A stretch of DNA of 16,137 nt from NCBI GenBank assembly GCA_040752215.1, contig JBFMEX010000005.1, forward strand, positions 1 to 16,137, written 5' to 3'. The translations under genes were made by a program, and so were the position numbers. Positions 1-6,736 of this stretch are shown piece by piece (within the stretch, counting starts at the first letter, position 1; each line of letters starts with the position of its first letter). The DNA is from JBFMEX01 sp040752215 (GTDB taxonomy: Bacteria > Pseudomonadota > Alphaproteobacteria > Rhizobiales > Hyphomicrobiaceae). The notes under the pieces were generated by a model, which was not told the DNA's origin, did not search any database, and saw only the letters and a program-made list of their open reading frames with translations.

Positions 1-222
1 CCGGCGGCCGGCTCCCCGCAAGGGGAGTCGCCGGCGCCACCGAGAAGCGAGCCTCATCGCATCAAGTTCAAGCGCTTCGAGCGCAAGTAGGCGCGCCGGC
101 GGCCGGCTCCCCGCAAGGGGAGTCGCCGGCGCCACCGAGAAGCGAGCCTCATCGCATCAAGTTCAAGCGCTTCGAGCGCAAGTAGGCGCGCCGGCGGCCG
201 GCTCCCCGCAAGGGGAGTCGCC
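1..222. repeat. 95-bp tandem repeat, two full copies and a partial third
   Basis: Copies start at 1, 96 and 191; the third matches for about 32 bases and then diverges. Each unit opens with a GC-rich palindrome whose core is CTCCCC-GCAA-GGGGAG (six-bp stem, GNRA-like loop) and ends with a short open stretch reading IKFKRFERK followed by TAG (61-90 in copy 1). The period is not a multiple of three, so the unit is not a protein repeat. It looks like the 3' end of an upstream gene plus a hairpin, repeated. Its place at the very edge of the sequence makes an assembly artefact as likely as a true tandem duplication. Confidence 0.9.
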
Positions 223-473
223 AGCGCAAGCTAAGGCTATGCAGCGGCCCCTTCACCGCGCGGCCGATCCGGGACCCAGCGCAAGAGTCGCCGAAGGCTC
301 ACAAAGGACCTTGCGTGCGACGCATTCCCTGCCGGCACTCGCTGGAGGGCTCGGCCGGGATGACAACCGGCTCTGGCCAGAGCACGCGGCGCGCCGGACT
401 ATCGGTCCGCGCCGACCTCGCCTACGATGGACCCGGAATCCGCAAGCCCCTCGCGCCGGAGCCCCTCGGCCAG
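223..473. other. Non-coding stretch before ybaL
   Basis: I see no supported gene, RNA or clear promoter here. An open frame from a GTG at 315 runs into ybaL, but the residues it would add before Met at 474 are not like the start of this antiporter family. A short direct repeat (CAGCGCAAG) occurs near 224 and again near 278. A GGAG at 458-461, 12 bases before 474, is the only candidate ribosome binding site. Confidence 0.5.
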
Positions 474-2171
474 ATGCCGCACGACACCCCGCTCGTCGCC
501 ACCATCGTCGTCGGCCTCAGCCTCGCGTTCGTGCTCGGGGCATTGGCGCAGCGCGTCCGGATCTCGCCGCTGGTCGGCTATCTGCTCGCGGGCGTTCTGG
601 TCGGGCCGCACACGCCTGGGTTCGTCGCCGACCAGGAGATCGCAAACGAGCTGGCCGAGATCGGCGTGATCCTGCTGATGTTCGGCGTCGGCCTGCACTT
701 CTCGCTCGAGGAGTTGTGGTCGGTCAGGGCAATCGCCATTCCCGGCGCTATCGCGCAGATGGCGGTCGCGACCCTGCTCGGCCTGGGGCTCGCACGCTAT
801 CTCGGCTGGCCGACAGGCTCAGGCCTCGTGCTCGGTCTCGCCTTGTCGGTCGCCAGCACGGTGGTGCTGCTCAGGGCGTTGCAGGAGCGCCGCCTGGTCG
901 CCAGCGAGCGCGGGCGCATCGCAGTCGGCTGGCTGATCGTCGAGGACATCGCGATGGTGCTGGCGCTGGTGCTGTTGCCGGCGCTGGCGCCGGTGCTCGG
1001 CGGCAAGGCCTTGCCCGGCACGGACGCCGCCATCGGCGGCTGGGGGCTGGCGGTGACGCTCGCGGTGACGCTGGTCAAGGTGGCGGCGTTCGTCGTGCTG
1101 ATGATGGTCGTCGGCAGCCGGATCATTCCGTGGGTGATGCACTACATCGCCCACACCGGCTCGCGCGAGCTGTTCCGCTTGGGCGTGCTCGCGATTGCGC
1201 TCGGGGTGGCGTTCGGTGCCGCCAAGCTGTTCGGTGTGTCGTTCGCCCTCGGCGCCTTCTTCGCGGGCATGATCTTGAGTGAGTCCGAGCTGAGCCAACG
1301 GGCGGCCGCCGAGACGCTGCCGCTGCGCGACGCGTTCGCGGTGCTGTTCTTCATCTCGGTCGGCATGCTGTTCGATCCGACCATCCTGGCACGCGAGACT
1401 TTGCCCGTGCTCGCCACTCTGGCGATCATCGTCGTCGGCAAGTCGTTGGCCGCGATGGCGATCGTGCTCGCCTTCCGCCATCCCCCGGCAACGGCGCTGA
1501 TGATCGCGGCGAGCCTCGCGCAGATTGGCGAGTTCTCCTTCATCCTGGCCGGCCTCGGGGTCGATCTTGGTCTGCTCAGCGCCTCCGCACGCGACCTCGT
1601 GCTCGCCGGGGCGCTGCTGTCGATCATGATCAATCCGCTGCTGTTCCTCGCCACCGACAAGTTCAGCGCGCTGCTGGCGCCGGGGGAAGGCGGTGAGGCG
1701 CGTGCGAGCGTCGCTTCGAGCGGACGCGCGAGTGGGCCGGTGGACATGCGCGGACATGCGGTTCTCGTCGGCTATGGCAGGGTCGGCAGGCGGGTCGGAC
1801 GGGCGCTGGCAGAACGCGGGATTCCTCTCTTCGTCATCGACGAGCAGCAGGACGCGGTGCGTGGATTGGACGGGGAGCACATCAAGGCGGCGAGCGGCAA
1901 TCCGCACGATCTGCTGGCGGATGCCAATCTGGCCGCGGCGCGCGCGCTGGTCGTGACGATCGCCGGCAGCATCGAGGCCGGGCAGATCGTGACCAGGGCG
2001 CGGGCCGGACACCCGCAGCTGACGATCATCGCCCGCGCCGCCTCGGAGGAGGCGGCTGCGCATCTGAGCAAGTGCGGCGCGAGCGTGGTGGTGCTCGAGC
2101 CCGACGAGGTTGCCGCCGCGTTCCTGCGGGGCTGTCCGGCGGACGGCAAGCCCTTCCCGGCTCCCGACTGA
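474..2171 (+). CDS. ybaL: YbaL/KefB-type cation:proton antiporter (CPA2 family)
   Basis: This is a 565-residue inner-membrane monovalent cation:proton antiporter of the CPA2 family. The N-terminal two thirds form the hydrophobic exchanger domain (about 12 membrane segments), with family stretches such as RISPLVGYLLAGVLVGP, the GVILLMFGVGLHFSLEEL region and the ALGAFFAGMILSESE segment. From about residue 427 follows a cytosolic TrkA-N/RCK domain with the nucleotide-binding loop GYGRVGRRVG and a downstream acidic IDEQ. Length and order match E. coli YbaL (about 558 residues). I chose Met at 474 because MPHDTPLVATIV aligns with the usual YbaL start; the upstream in-frame extension is not conserved. 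It stands alone and converges with the queF group. The exchanged ion (K+ or Na+) cannot be read from sequence. Confidence 0.93.
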   Translation: MPHDTPLVATIVVGLSLAFVLGALAQRVRISPLVGYLLAGVLVGPHTPGFVADQEIANELAEIGVILLMFGVGLHFSLEELWSVRAIAIPGAIAQMAVATLLGLGLARYLGWPTGSGLVLGLALSVASTVVLLRALQERRLVASERGRIAVGWLIVEDIAMVLALVLLPALAPVLGGKALPGTDAAIGGWGLAVTLAVTLVKVAAFVVLMMVVGSRIIPWVMHYIAHTGSRELFRLGVLAIALGVAFGAAKLFGVSFALGAFFAGMILSESELSQRAAAETLPLRDAFAVLFFISVGMLFDPTILARETLPVLATLAIIVVGKSLAAMAIVLAFRHPPATALMIAASLAQIGEFSFILAGLGVDLGLLSASARDLVLAGALLSIMINPLLFLATDKFSALLAPGEGGEARASVASSGRASGPVDMRGHAVLVGYGRVGRRVGRALAERGIPLFVIDEQQDAVRGLDGEHIKAASGNPHDLLADANLAAARALVVTIAGSIEAGQIVTRARAGHPQLTIIARAASEEAAAHLSKCGASVVVLEPDEVAAAFLRGCPADGKPFPAPD

Positions 2172-2473
2172 GCGCCGACTGGCCTCACGCAAGCCCCAAT
2201 GGCTCGTCGCTCTCATCGTCCGCGGCGGCAGGATGACATGGCAGCACCATGGAGGCGGGGCATGCGGCAACGAGCGTCCGAGGCATCTTGGGGCTTTCCG
2301 ATTGGCCTGCACGATGGCGGCTGGCATCCGTTGCCCGCGACCGGGAGAGTGGCAAGACGGGCCCGCGTGCGGGCCTTGGGACAAGAGCGCGTATGGCGGG
2401 GCGGCAACCGCGGAGGGGAAGATGGGTTTCGACGAGCGGCAGGCCGGGCGCCGCAAGGCGGCGCTGGGTGAGC
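2172..2473. other. Intergenic region between convergent ybaL and queF
   Basis: About 300 bases separate two convergent genes. Several frames are open because of the high GC content, but none has a convincing start, ribosome site or recognisable product. The only structure I see is the short hairpin at 2360-2375. Confidence 0.5.
2360..2375. terminator. Possible bidirectional hairpin between ybaL and queF
   Basis: GGCCCG-CGTG-CGGGCC forms a six-bp GC stem with a four-base loop between two convergent genes. No T-run follows on either strand, so it would not be a classical intrinsic terminator. The call rests on position and stem only. Confidence 0.25.
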
Positions 2474-2935
2474 CTACCCCCGCCCGCGATACGGCGCCAC
2501 CCCCTGGTCGGGGAGCCACACGTCCTTGGGGCAGGTGCCCGACTGCCAGAACACGTCGATCGGCATGCCCCCGCGCGGATACCAGTAGCCGCCGATGCGG
2601 AAGTAGTGCGGCTCGAGGAGCGCGACGAGACGCTTGCCGATCGCCACTGTGCAGTCCTCGTGGAATGCGCCGTGGTTGCGGAACGCGGCGAGGTAGAGCT
2701 TCAGCGACTTCGATTCCACCAGCCAGTCGCGTGGCACGTAGTCGATGACAAGGTGGGCGAAATCGGGCTGGCCGGTGACCGGGCAGAGCGCCGTGAACTC
2801 GGGCGCGGTGAAGCGGGCGAGGTAGAGCGTATCCGCGTGCGGGTTGGCGACCCGGTCGAGCACCGCCTTGGCCGGGCTTTCGGGCAGCGCCGCCGGCTTG
2901 CCGAGCAGCCGAGTGTCGGGGGCTTTGCGCGCCAT
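2474..2935 (-). CDS. queF: NADPH-dependent 7-cyano-7-deazaguanine (preQ0) reductase QueF
   Basis: QueF reduces the nitrile of preQ0 to the amine of preQ1 with NADPH, the step before tRNA insertion in queuosine synthesis. The 153-residue length fits the short, single-domain (B. subtilis-like) form. The nucleophile Cys51 lies in ALCPVTGQPDF, with the proton-donor Asp58 just after. The family signature ESKSLKLY spans 74-81, and FHE (91-93) supplies the substrate-binding Glu. All expected catalytic residues are present. The start ATG at 2935 lies nine bases after the stop of the coiled-coil gene, so it is probably the last gene of a queD-coiled coil-queF transcription unit. Confidence 0.96.
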   Translation of the reverse strand: MARKAPDTRLLGKPAALPESPAKAVLDRVANPHADTLYLARFTAPEFTALCPVTGQPDFAHLVIDYVPRDWLVESKSLKLYLAAFRNHGAFHEDCTVAIGKRLVALLEPHYFRIGGYWYPRGGMPIDVFWQSGTCPKDVWLPDQGVAPYRGRG

Positions 2936-2944
2936 CGGTCCGGG

Positions 2945-3492
2945 TCAGCCGCGCTTGGCGATCAGCTCCGCCACCGCACGCGGCAGGGCGTCGATCTTGG
3001 CGTCCATCGTGGTAGGCCGGCCATCGACCTTGTCGAACCGGCCGTCCATCTTGTCGAGCCGGCCGTCGACCTTGTCGAACCGGCCGTCCATCTTGTCGAG
3101 CCGGCCGTCGATGTCGGCGAACCGGGCGTGCATGTAGAGCTGAATGTCGCGCAGCTGGCCTGAGATGAACTCGAACCGGCCGTCCATCTGCGNNNNNNNN
3201 NNNNNNNNNNNNNNNNNNNNNNNNNNNNNNNNNNNNNNNNNNNNNNNNNNNNNNNNNNNNNNNNNNNNNNNNNNNNNNNNNNNNNNNNNNNNTCGACCTT
3301 GTCGAACCGGCCGTCCATCTTGTCGAGCCGGCCGTCGATGTCGGCGAACCGGGCGTGCATGTAGAGCTGAATGTCGCGCAGCTGGCCTGAGATGAACTCG
3401 AACCGGCCGTCCATCTGCGACAGGCGCGTCTCGGCCAGGTCGAGACGGCGTTTCAGGTCGCGAATCTCCTTGTCGACGTCCATCTGAGCCAT
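2945..3492 (-). CDS. Small heptad-repeat coiled-coil protein, interrupted by the assembly gap
   Basis: As written, this gene is split by 100 Ns and the frame does not continue across them. If the 127-bp duplicate flanking the gap is collapsed, one continuous frame of 106 residues results, from Met at 3492 to TGA at 2945-2947. The N-terminal part (MAQMDVDKEIRDLKRRLDLA) is charged and helical; the middle holds seven-residue repeats of the type DGRLDKM / DGRFDKV; the C-terminus is MDAKIDALPRAVAELIAKRG. This predicts a coiled coil, probably oligomeric. No signal peptide or membrane segment is seen. It lies 27 bases after queD and nine before queF, so it is probably co-transcribed. I know of no defined function; the true number of heptads is uncertain because of the gap. 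Confidence 0.7.
3024..3107. repeat. Two 42-bp tandem units encoding paired heptads
   Basis: Units at 3024-3065 and 3066-3107 are near-identical and each encodes two heptads (DGRLDKM and DGRFDKV type) on the minus strand. The second unit begins exactly where the 127-bp duplicated segment begins, so the repeat is a likely cause of the assembly break. Confidence 0.8.
3066..3419. repeat. Exact 127-bp direct duplication flanking the N gap
   Basis: Bases 3066-3192 and 3293-3419 are identical over 127 positions and abut the gap on either side. A length of 127 is a common largest k-mer size in de Bruijn assemblers, and neighbouring contigs from such assemblies share exactly k bases. I infer two overlapping contigs that were scaffolded with a default gap and not merged. 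Confidence 0.85.
3193..3292. other. Assembly gap of 100 Ns
   Basis: There are exactly 100 Ns, a usual placeholder for unknown gap size. They sit inside the coiled-coil gene and break its frame. See the flanking 127-bp duplication. Confidence 0.98.
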
Positions 3493-3519
3493 CGGTACGG
3501 GTCTCGGGTCCTTCGAGGC

Positions 3520-3906
3520 CTATTCGGCGGCCATCCTAGCCGAGCGCGGCGGCCCCGAATAGATGCAGCCCTCCTGGCAGGAATCGCGCGCGATCACGAT
3601 CTCGGCGAGGCCCGGCACGCGGTTCTGCAACCGGTTCCACATCCAGATCGCGATCCGCTCGAGCGTCGGCGCCTCGAGGCCGGCGATCTCGTTCAGGAAG
3701 CGGTGGTCGAGCTCGGCGCGCGCCTCGGCGACCGCGCCGGCGAGGTCGTCGAAGTGCATGACGAGGCCGGTCGCCGGATCGGGCTCGCCCTCGACCGCGA
3801 CGCGGGCACGGAACGAGTGCCCGTGCACCCGGCTGTTGGGGTGGCCCGGCGCGGCGCTCGGCAGGAAATGCGCCGCCTCGAAATGGAACTCCTTGTAGAT
3901 CCGCAT
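3520..3906 (-). CDS. queD: QueD-family 6-carboxytetrahydropterin synthase homologue lacking the usual catalytic Cys
   Basis: QueD converts 7,8-dihydroneopterin triphosphate to 6-carboxytetrahydropterin, the first dedicated step toward preQ0. The 128-residue protein is a typical single T-fold unit: EFHFEAAHFLP (His13) and HGH (His28, His30) supply the three zinc ligands, LDHRFLN carries the conserved catalytic His region, and the C-terminal CQEGCIYSGP resembles E. coli QueD. The odd point is residue 24: in the CxxxHGH motif the nucleophile Cys is Asn (NSRVHGH; codon AAC at 3835-3837 on the complement). I chose Met at 3906 because MRIYKEFHFEAAH matches the family start; an upstream Met at 3942 adds residues unlike the family. 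The que context favours a role in queuosine synthesis despite the substitution. Confidence 0.88.
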   Translation of the reverse strand: MRIYKEFHFEAAHFLPSAAPGHPNSRVHGHSFRARVAVEGEPDPATGLVMHFDDLAGAVAEARAELDHRFLNEIAGLEAPTLERIAIWMWNRLQNRVPGLAEIVIARDSCQEGCIYSGPPRSARMAAE

Positions 3907-3999
3907 GGACGTGCTGATAGGGGGTCGGGGGGCGCGAAGCAACAGGCAACCGGCAGCCGCGCCCGAATCACGCGCCGGATTAACCCTTTGCCTGCTGCC

Positions 4000-4629
4000 T
4001 CACGGTATCCCGATTAACTTGTGTGTCTGCAGCGACAGCCGCCAGGCCGGGTTCGCCTTGCAGTAGCGGATTGCGGCCTCGATGTTGGCTGCGAGGTCGG
4101 GTCCGTCAAGAGGTTGCAGGAAGCGGTGCTCGAATGCGAGCCCTTCGAGATCCTCCGGCCGGATGCCGGCTTGCGGATAGACGAGCTTCAGCTCGTGTCC
4201 GGAGCGCTGGACCAGCGTCGTGCCCGCCTTCGGGCTGACCGTGATCCAGTCGAGACCCGCGGGCGCAGCGATCGTGCCATTGGTCTCGACCGCGATCTCG
4301 AAGCCCTCGTCGTGAAGAGACTCGATCAGCGCCTGGTCGACCTGCAGCAACGGCTCGCCGCCGGTCAGCACGACGAGTGCCGGTGCGGCGTCCTCGCCGG
4401 CGGCGTCGGCGCAGGCCGCGGCCAGGTGCTCGGCGCTGCGAAAGCGCCCGCCGCCCGGCCCGTCGGTGCCGACGAACTCGGTGTCGCAGAAGCGGCATTC
4501 GGCGCCGGCGCGATCCTCCTCGCGACCGCTCCACAGGTTGCATCCCGAGAAGCGGCAGAAGATCGCCGGCCGTCCGGCGTTCGCGCCTTCGCCCTGCAAC
4601 GTGTAGAAGATCGATTTGACGGTATACAT
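4000..4629 (-). CDS. queE: 7-carboxy-7-deazaguanine synthase QueE (radical SAM)
   Basis: QueE is a radical S-adenosylmethionine enzyme that turns 6-carboxytetrahydropterin into 7-carboxy-7-deazaguanine. The 209-residue protein begins MYTVKSIFYTLQGEG, the usual start. The cluster-binding cysteines are Cys30, Cys45 and Cys48, an expanded CX14CX2C motif rather than CX3CX2C; this form is known from the Burkholderia QueE structure, and the intervening NLWSGRE stretch agrees with it. VLTGGEPLLQ and VETNGT are the SAM- and substrate-binding strands. A purine-rich AAGGCGG lies about seven bases before the ATG at 4629. It follows the NIPSNAP gene by 20 bases and precedes queD by 93 bases on the same strand. 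Confidence 0.95.
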   Translation of the reverse strand: MYTVKSIFYTLQGEGANAGRPAIFCRFSGCNLWSGREEDRAGAECRFCDTEFVGTDGPGGGRFRSAEHLAAACADAAGEDAAPALVVLTGGEPLLQVDQALIESLHDEGFEIAVETNGTIAAPAGLDWITVSPKAGTTLVQRSGHELKLVYPQAGIRPEDLEGLAFEHRFLQPLDGPDLAANIEAAIRYCKANPAWRLSLQTHKLIGIP

Positions 4630-4649
4630 CGAGACCGCCTTGCCTTCTC

Positions 4650-4997
4650 TCACGCCGTTCGATTGAGGGCCCGCACCGCCTCCAGCGTCAGCGGAGAGAA
4701 GGGCGCGGGTCGCAACAGGCGCGTCTCCATCCGCTCGATCGCGGGCAGCACGGCGTCGATGAAGGCGAGCCACTCGGGCATGGCGAAGATCTCGGCGAAA
4801 CGGCGCTCGCGGTCGGCCATGCTCTCGTAGGCCCACAGGTGCACGACCCGATTGAGGTCCCCCACCTCCTCGGTGAAATAGCCGAGCGGGCCACCGAGAA
4901 TGCGCTGGGCGATCGGGAACCCGCGCTGCTCGACGAGGTCGAGGAAGTCGCGCATCATTCCGGTGCGTATGGTGTAGGTTCTCTGTTCCAGGATCAT
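4650..4997 (-). CDS. NIPSNAP family protein
   Basis: This 115-residue protein has the NIPSNAP ferredoxin-like fold signature: it opens with ILEQRTYTIRTGMMRDFL, has the LNRVVHLWAYESMADRERR stretch in the middle, and ends with a proline-containing tail (LRPAPFSPL). Biochemical function is not established for bacterial members. I start it at Met 4997 (MILEQRTYTIR), the usual family start; an upstream Met at 5060 would add non-conserved residues and run into the space needed for the divergent yhhQ promoter. It lies 20 bases upstream of queE and is probably its operon partner, though nothing links it to queuosine chemistry. Confidence 0.85.
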   Translation of the reverse strand: MILEQRTYTIRTGMMRDFLDLVEQRGFPIAQRILGGPLGYFTEEVGDLNRVVHLWAYESMADRERRFAEIFAMPEWLAFIDAVLPAIERMETRLLRPAPFSPLTLEAVRALNRTA

Positions 4998-5080
4998 GGC
5001 CTTGATGCTTTCCGGTCCATATCTGGCATCGCTATAGCGGGGAATGGCTGGCCCTGCCAACTCGGCCGCGTGGAGGCCCG
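4998..5080. promoter_or_regulatory. Divergent promoter region between the NIPSNAP gene and yhhQ
   Basis: This 83-bp gap must hold promoters for both divergent units. It contains a ten-bp palindrome CGCTATAGCG at 5030-5039, whose TATAG core could serve as a -10 on either strand. No -35 with proper spacing is convincing. I see no preQ1 riboswitch-like C-rich/A-rich tail. Confidence 0.35.
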
Positions 5081-5788
5081 ATGGCCATGACCCGACGAAG
5101 CTACCGCTACCTCGACCTCGTCATGGTTGCGTTCGTGGTCGTGCTCGTGTGCTCGAACTTGATCGGCCCGGCCAAGGCGGCGACACTCGATCTGCCGCTC
5201 GTCGGCGCGGTGACGTTCGGAGCCGGGGTACTGTTCTTCCCGATCTCCTACATTTTCGGCGACATCCTGACCGAGGTCTACGGCTACGCGCGGGCCCGGC
5301 GCGTGATCTGGACCGGGTTCGCCGCGCTCGCGTTCGCGAGCCTCATGTCGGCGGTTATCGTCGCGCTGCCGCCTGCTCCGGGCTGGGAGAACCAGCGCGT
5401 CTATGAGATTGCGTTCGGCAACACCTGGCGCGTCGCCGGCGCCTCGATGATCGCCTACTTCTGCGGCGAGCTCGTCAACTCCTACGTGCTGGCGCGGATG
5501 AAAGTCGCCTCCGCGGGTCGCTTCATGCGTACCCGCTTCGTCGCCTCGACGATCGCGGGTGAGGCGGTCGACAGCGCGCTGTTTTATCCGCTCGCGTTCT
5601 GGAATTCCGGCATCATGCCGAACGAGCTGGTGGCGACGCTGGTCGTCTCTCAGTTCGTGACCAAGACGCTGGTCGAGGTCGCGTTCCTGCCCGTGACCAC
5701 CCGGGTCGTCGACGCCTTGAAGCGCGCCGAGCACGAGGACTATTTCGATCGCGAGACCGACTTCAATCCGTTCAAGCTGGAGGCATGA
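5081..5788 (+). CDS. yhhQ: Queuosine precursor (preQ0/preQ1) transporter YhhQ family
   Basis: This integral membrane protein of 235 residues belongs to the VUT/DUF165 family, whose E. coli member YhhQ imports preQ0 and preQ1. It has about six membrane segments, with family stretches ILFFPISYIFGDILTEVYG-like (here GVLFFPISYIFGDILTEV), the AYFCGELVNSYVLARMK segment and the RFVASTIAGEAVDSALFYP segment; the Asp/Glu residues within the membrane are typical. GGAGG at 5072-5076 lies four bases before the ATG at 5081 and ten before a second in-frame ATG at 5087, so either may be used. It is the only plus-strand gene inside the que cluster and converges with the small gene at 5795, with six bases between stops. 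Its presence beside a full synthesis set implies both salvage and de novo supply. Confidence 0.92.
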   Translation: MAMTRRSYRYLDLVMVAFVVVLVCSNLIGPAKAATLDLPLVGAVTFGAGVLFFPISYIFGDILTEVYGYARARRVIWTGFAALAFASLMSAVIVALPPAPGWENQRVYEIAFGNTWRVAGASMIAYFCGELVNSYVLARMKVASAGRFMRTRFVASTIAGEAVDSALFYPLAFWNSGIMPNELVATLVVSQFVTKTLVEVAFLPVTTRVVDALKRAEHEDYFDRETDFNPFKLEA

Positions 5789-5794
5789 GGAGGA

Positions 5795-6061
5795 TCAACC
5801 CAGTCCGGTCCGGATCGCGGCAAGCTCCTCAGCGGGATCGCGCGCAGCATCGAGCGAGGTCGTCGAGCGCCGGTACCAGTAGCGCGCGTTCGCCTCGTCG
5901 CCTTCGATGCGGTGCAGGACTGCGTGGATCCAGCACGCGGTGGCGTCGTGCTCGTGGCGCTGGACGATGGCGTGCGCCGCGTCCCAATCGCCGGCAAGCG
6001 CGAGCTCGATCGCGCTCAAGAGCTGCTGGCGGAGGCCACCATCCGCTGCCATTGGTTCCAT
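5795..6061 (-). CDS. Small conserved protein of unknown function overlapping queC
   Basis: An 88-residue (or 85-residue, from Met at 6052) soluble helical protein. Its core LLSAIELALAGDWDAAHAIVQRHE resembles one helix-turn-helix tetratricopeptide-like unit, followed by ATACWIHAVLHRIEGDEANARYWYRRS, a stretch I recognise from small uncharacterised proteobacterial proteins with this pattern. Both possible starts lie inside queC in another frame, so the genes overlap by 37 or 46 bases and are probably translationally coupled. No in-frame start exists downstream before the conserved core, which supports the overlap as real. Function unknown. Confidence 0.75.
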   Translation of the reverse strand: MEPMAADGGLRQQLLSAIELALAGDWDAAHAIVQRHEHDATACWIHAVLHRIEGDEANARYWYRRSTTSLDAARDPAEELAAIRTGLG

Positions 6062-6735
6062 CCGTTGCGTCGCAACTCACAGGCCGGACAATTGCCACAG
6101 CCGTAGCCCCAGGCGTGGCGCGTCGCCCTTTCGCCGAGATAGCAGGTATGCGTCTCCTCGACGACGATCTCGACCAGCTCCGGCCCCCCGAGCTCGTCCG
6201 CCAGCGCCCAGGTTCCAGCCTTGTCGATCCACATCAGCGGTGTGACGATGCGGAACGGCTTGGCCATGCCGAGGCTGATCGCCCGCGCAAGCGTCTGCAG
6301 GGTGTCCTCGCGGCAGTCCGGATAGCCGGAGTAGTCGGTCTGACACATCCCGCCGACAAGCTGGCCGATGCCCCGCCGGTAGCCGAGCGCAGCCGCATAG
6401 GTGAGAAACAACAGGTTGCGGCCGGGAACGAACGTCGACGGCAGGCCGGCGGCGGTGGTCTCGATCTCGGCGTCGCGGGTCAAGGCGGTCTCGCTCAGAG
6501 CGCCGAGCGCGGCGAGGTCGAGCACGTGATCGGCGCCGAGCCGCTCGCGCCATGCCGGAAGGCGTTCCGCCAATGCGGCGCGGATCCGCGGTCGCACGGC
6601 CAGCTCGACCGCATGACGCTGGCCATAGGCAAAGCCGATCGTCTCGACATGTGCATAGCGATCGAGGGCCCAGGCCAGGCAGACGGTCGAATCCTGCCCG
6701 CCGGAGAACAGCACGAGTGCGGCGCTCTCGCTCAC
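6016..6735 (-). CDS. queC: 7-cyano-7-deazaguanine (preQ0) synthase QueC
   Basis: QueC uses ATP and ammonia to convert 7-carboxy-7-deazaguanine to preQ0. The 239-residue protein has the PP-loop SGGQDS at residues 11-16, the FVPGRNLLFL substrate region, and the zinc-binding C-terminal part with four cysteines (HTCYLG ... GCGNCPACELR). I start it at GTG 6735 (VSESAALVLFSGGQDS), which places the nucleotide loop at the usual distance from the N-terminus; this start sits one base after the stop of the GFA gene, so coupling of translation is likely. The 3' end overlaps the next gene. All expected motifs are present. Confidence 0.95.
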   Translation of the reverse strand: MSESAALVLFSGGQDSTVCLAWALDRYAHVETIGFAYGQRHAVELAVRPRIRAALAERLPAWRERLGADHVLDLAALGALSETALTRDAEIETTAAGLPSTFVPGRNLLFLTYAAALGYRRGIGQLVGGMCQTDYSGYPDCREDTLQTLARAISLGMAKPFRIVTPLMWIDKAGTWALADELGGPELVEIVVEETHTCYLGERATRHAWGYGCGNCPACELRRNGWNQWQRMVASASSS

Positions 6736-6736
6736 G

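Noticed and set aside
1..222. CRISPR array suggested by the regular direct repeats
   Set aside because: The 95-bp units are contiguous, with no unique spacers between short repeats, and no cas genes are present.
819..2519. A 566-codon open frame on the minus strand opposite ybaL
   Set aside because: It is antisense to a clear antiporter, its product is an Arg/His/Gln-rich low-complexity string, and such mirrors are common at high GC.
3066..3419. The 127-bp duplication as a biological direct repeat or mobile-element target duplication
   Set aside because: It abuts 100 Ns exactly on both sides and collapsing it restores a reading frame, so an assembly overlap explains it better.
4998..5080. 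preQ1 riboswitch before yhhQ
   Set aside because: I looked for the compact hairpin with A-rich tail of class I and the longer class II pattern; neither is visible in this short GC-rich leader.
5044..5406. Plus-strand 120-codon frame overlapping the start of yhhQ
   Set aside because: It is out of frame with the clear membrane protein and its product is Arg-rich low complexity without a family match.
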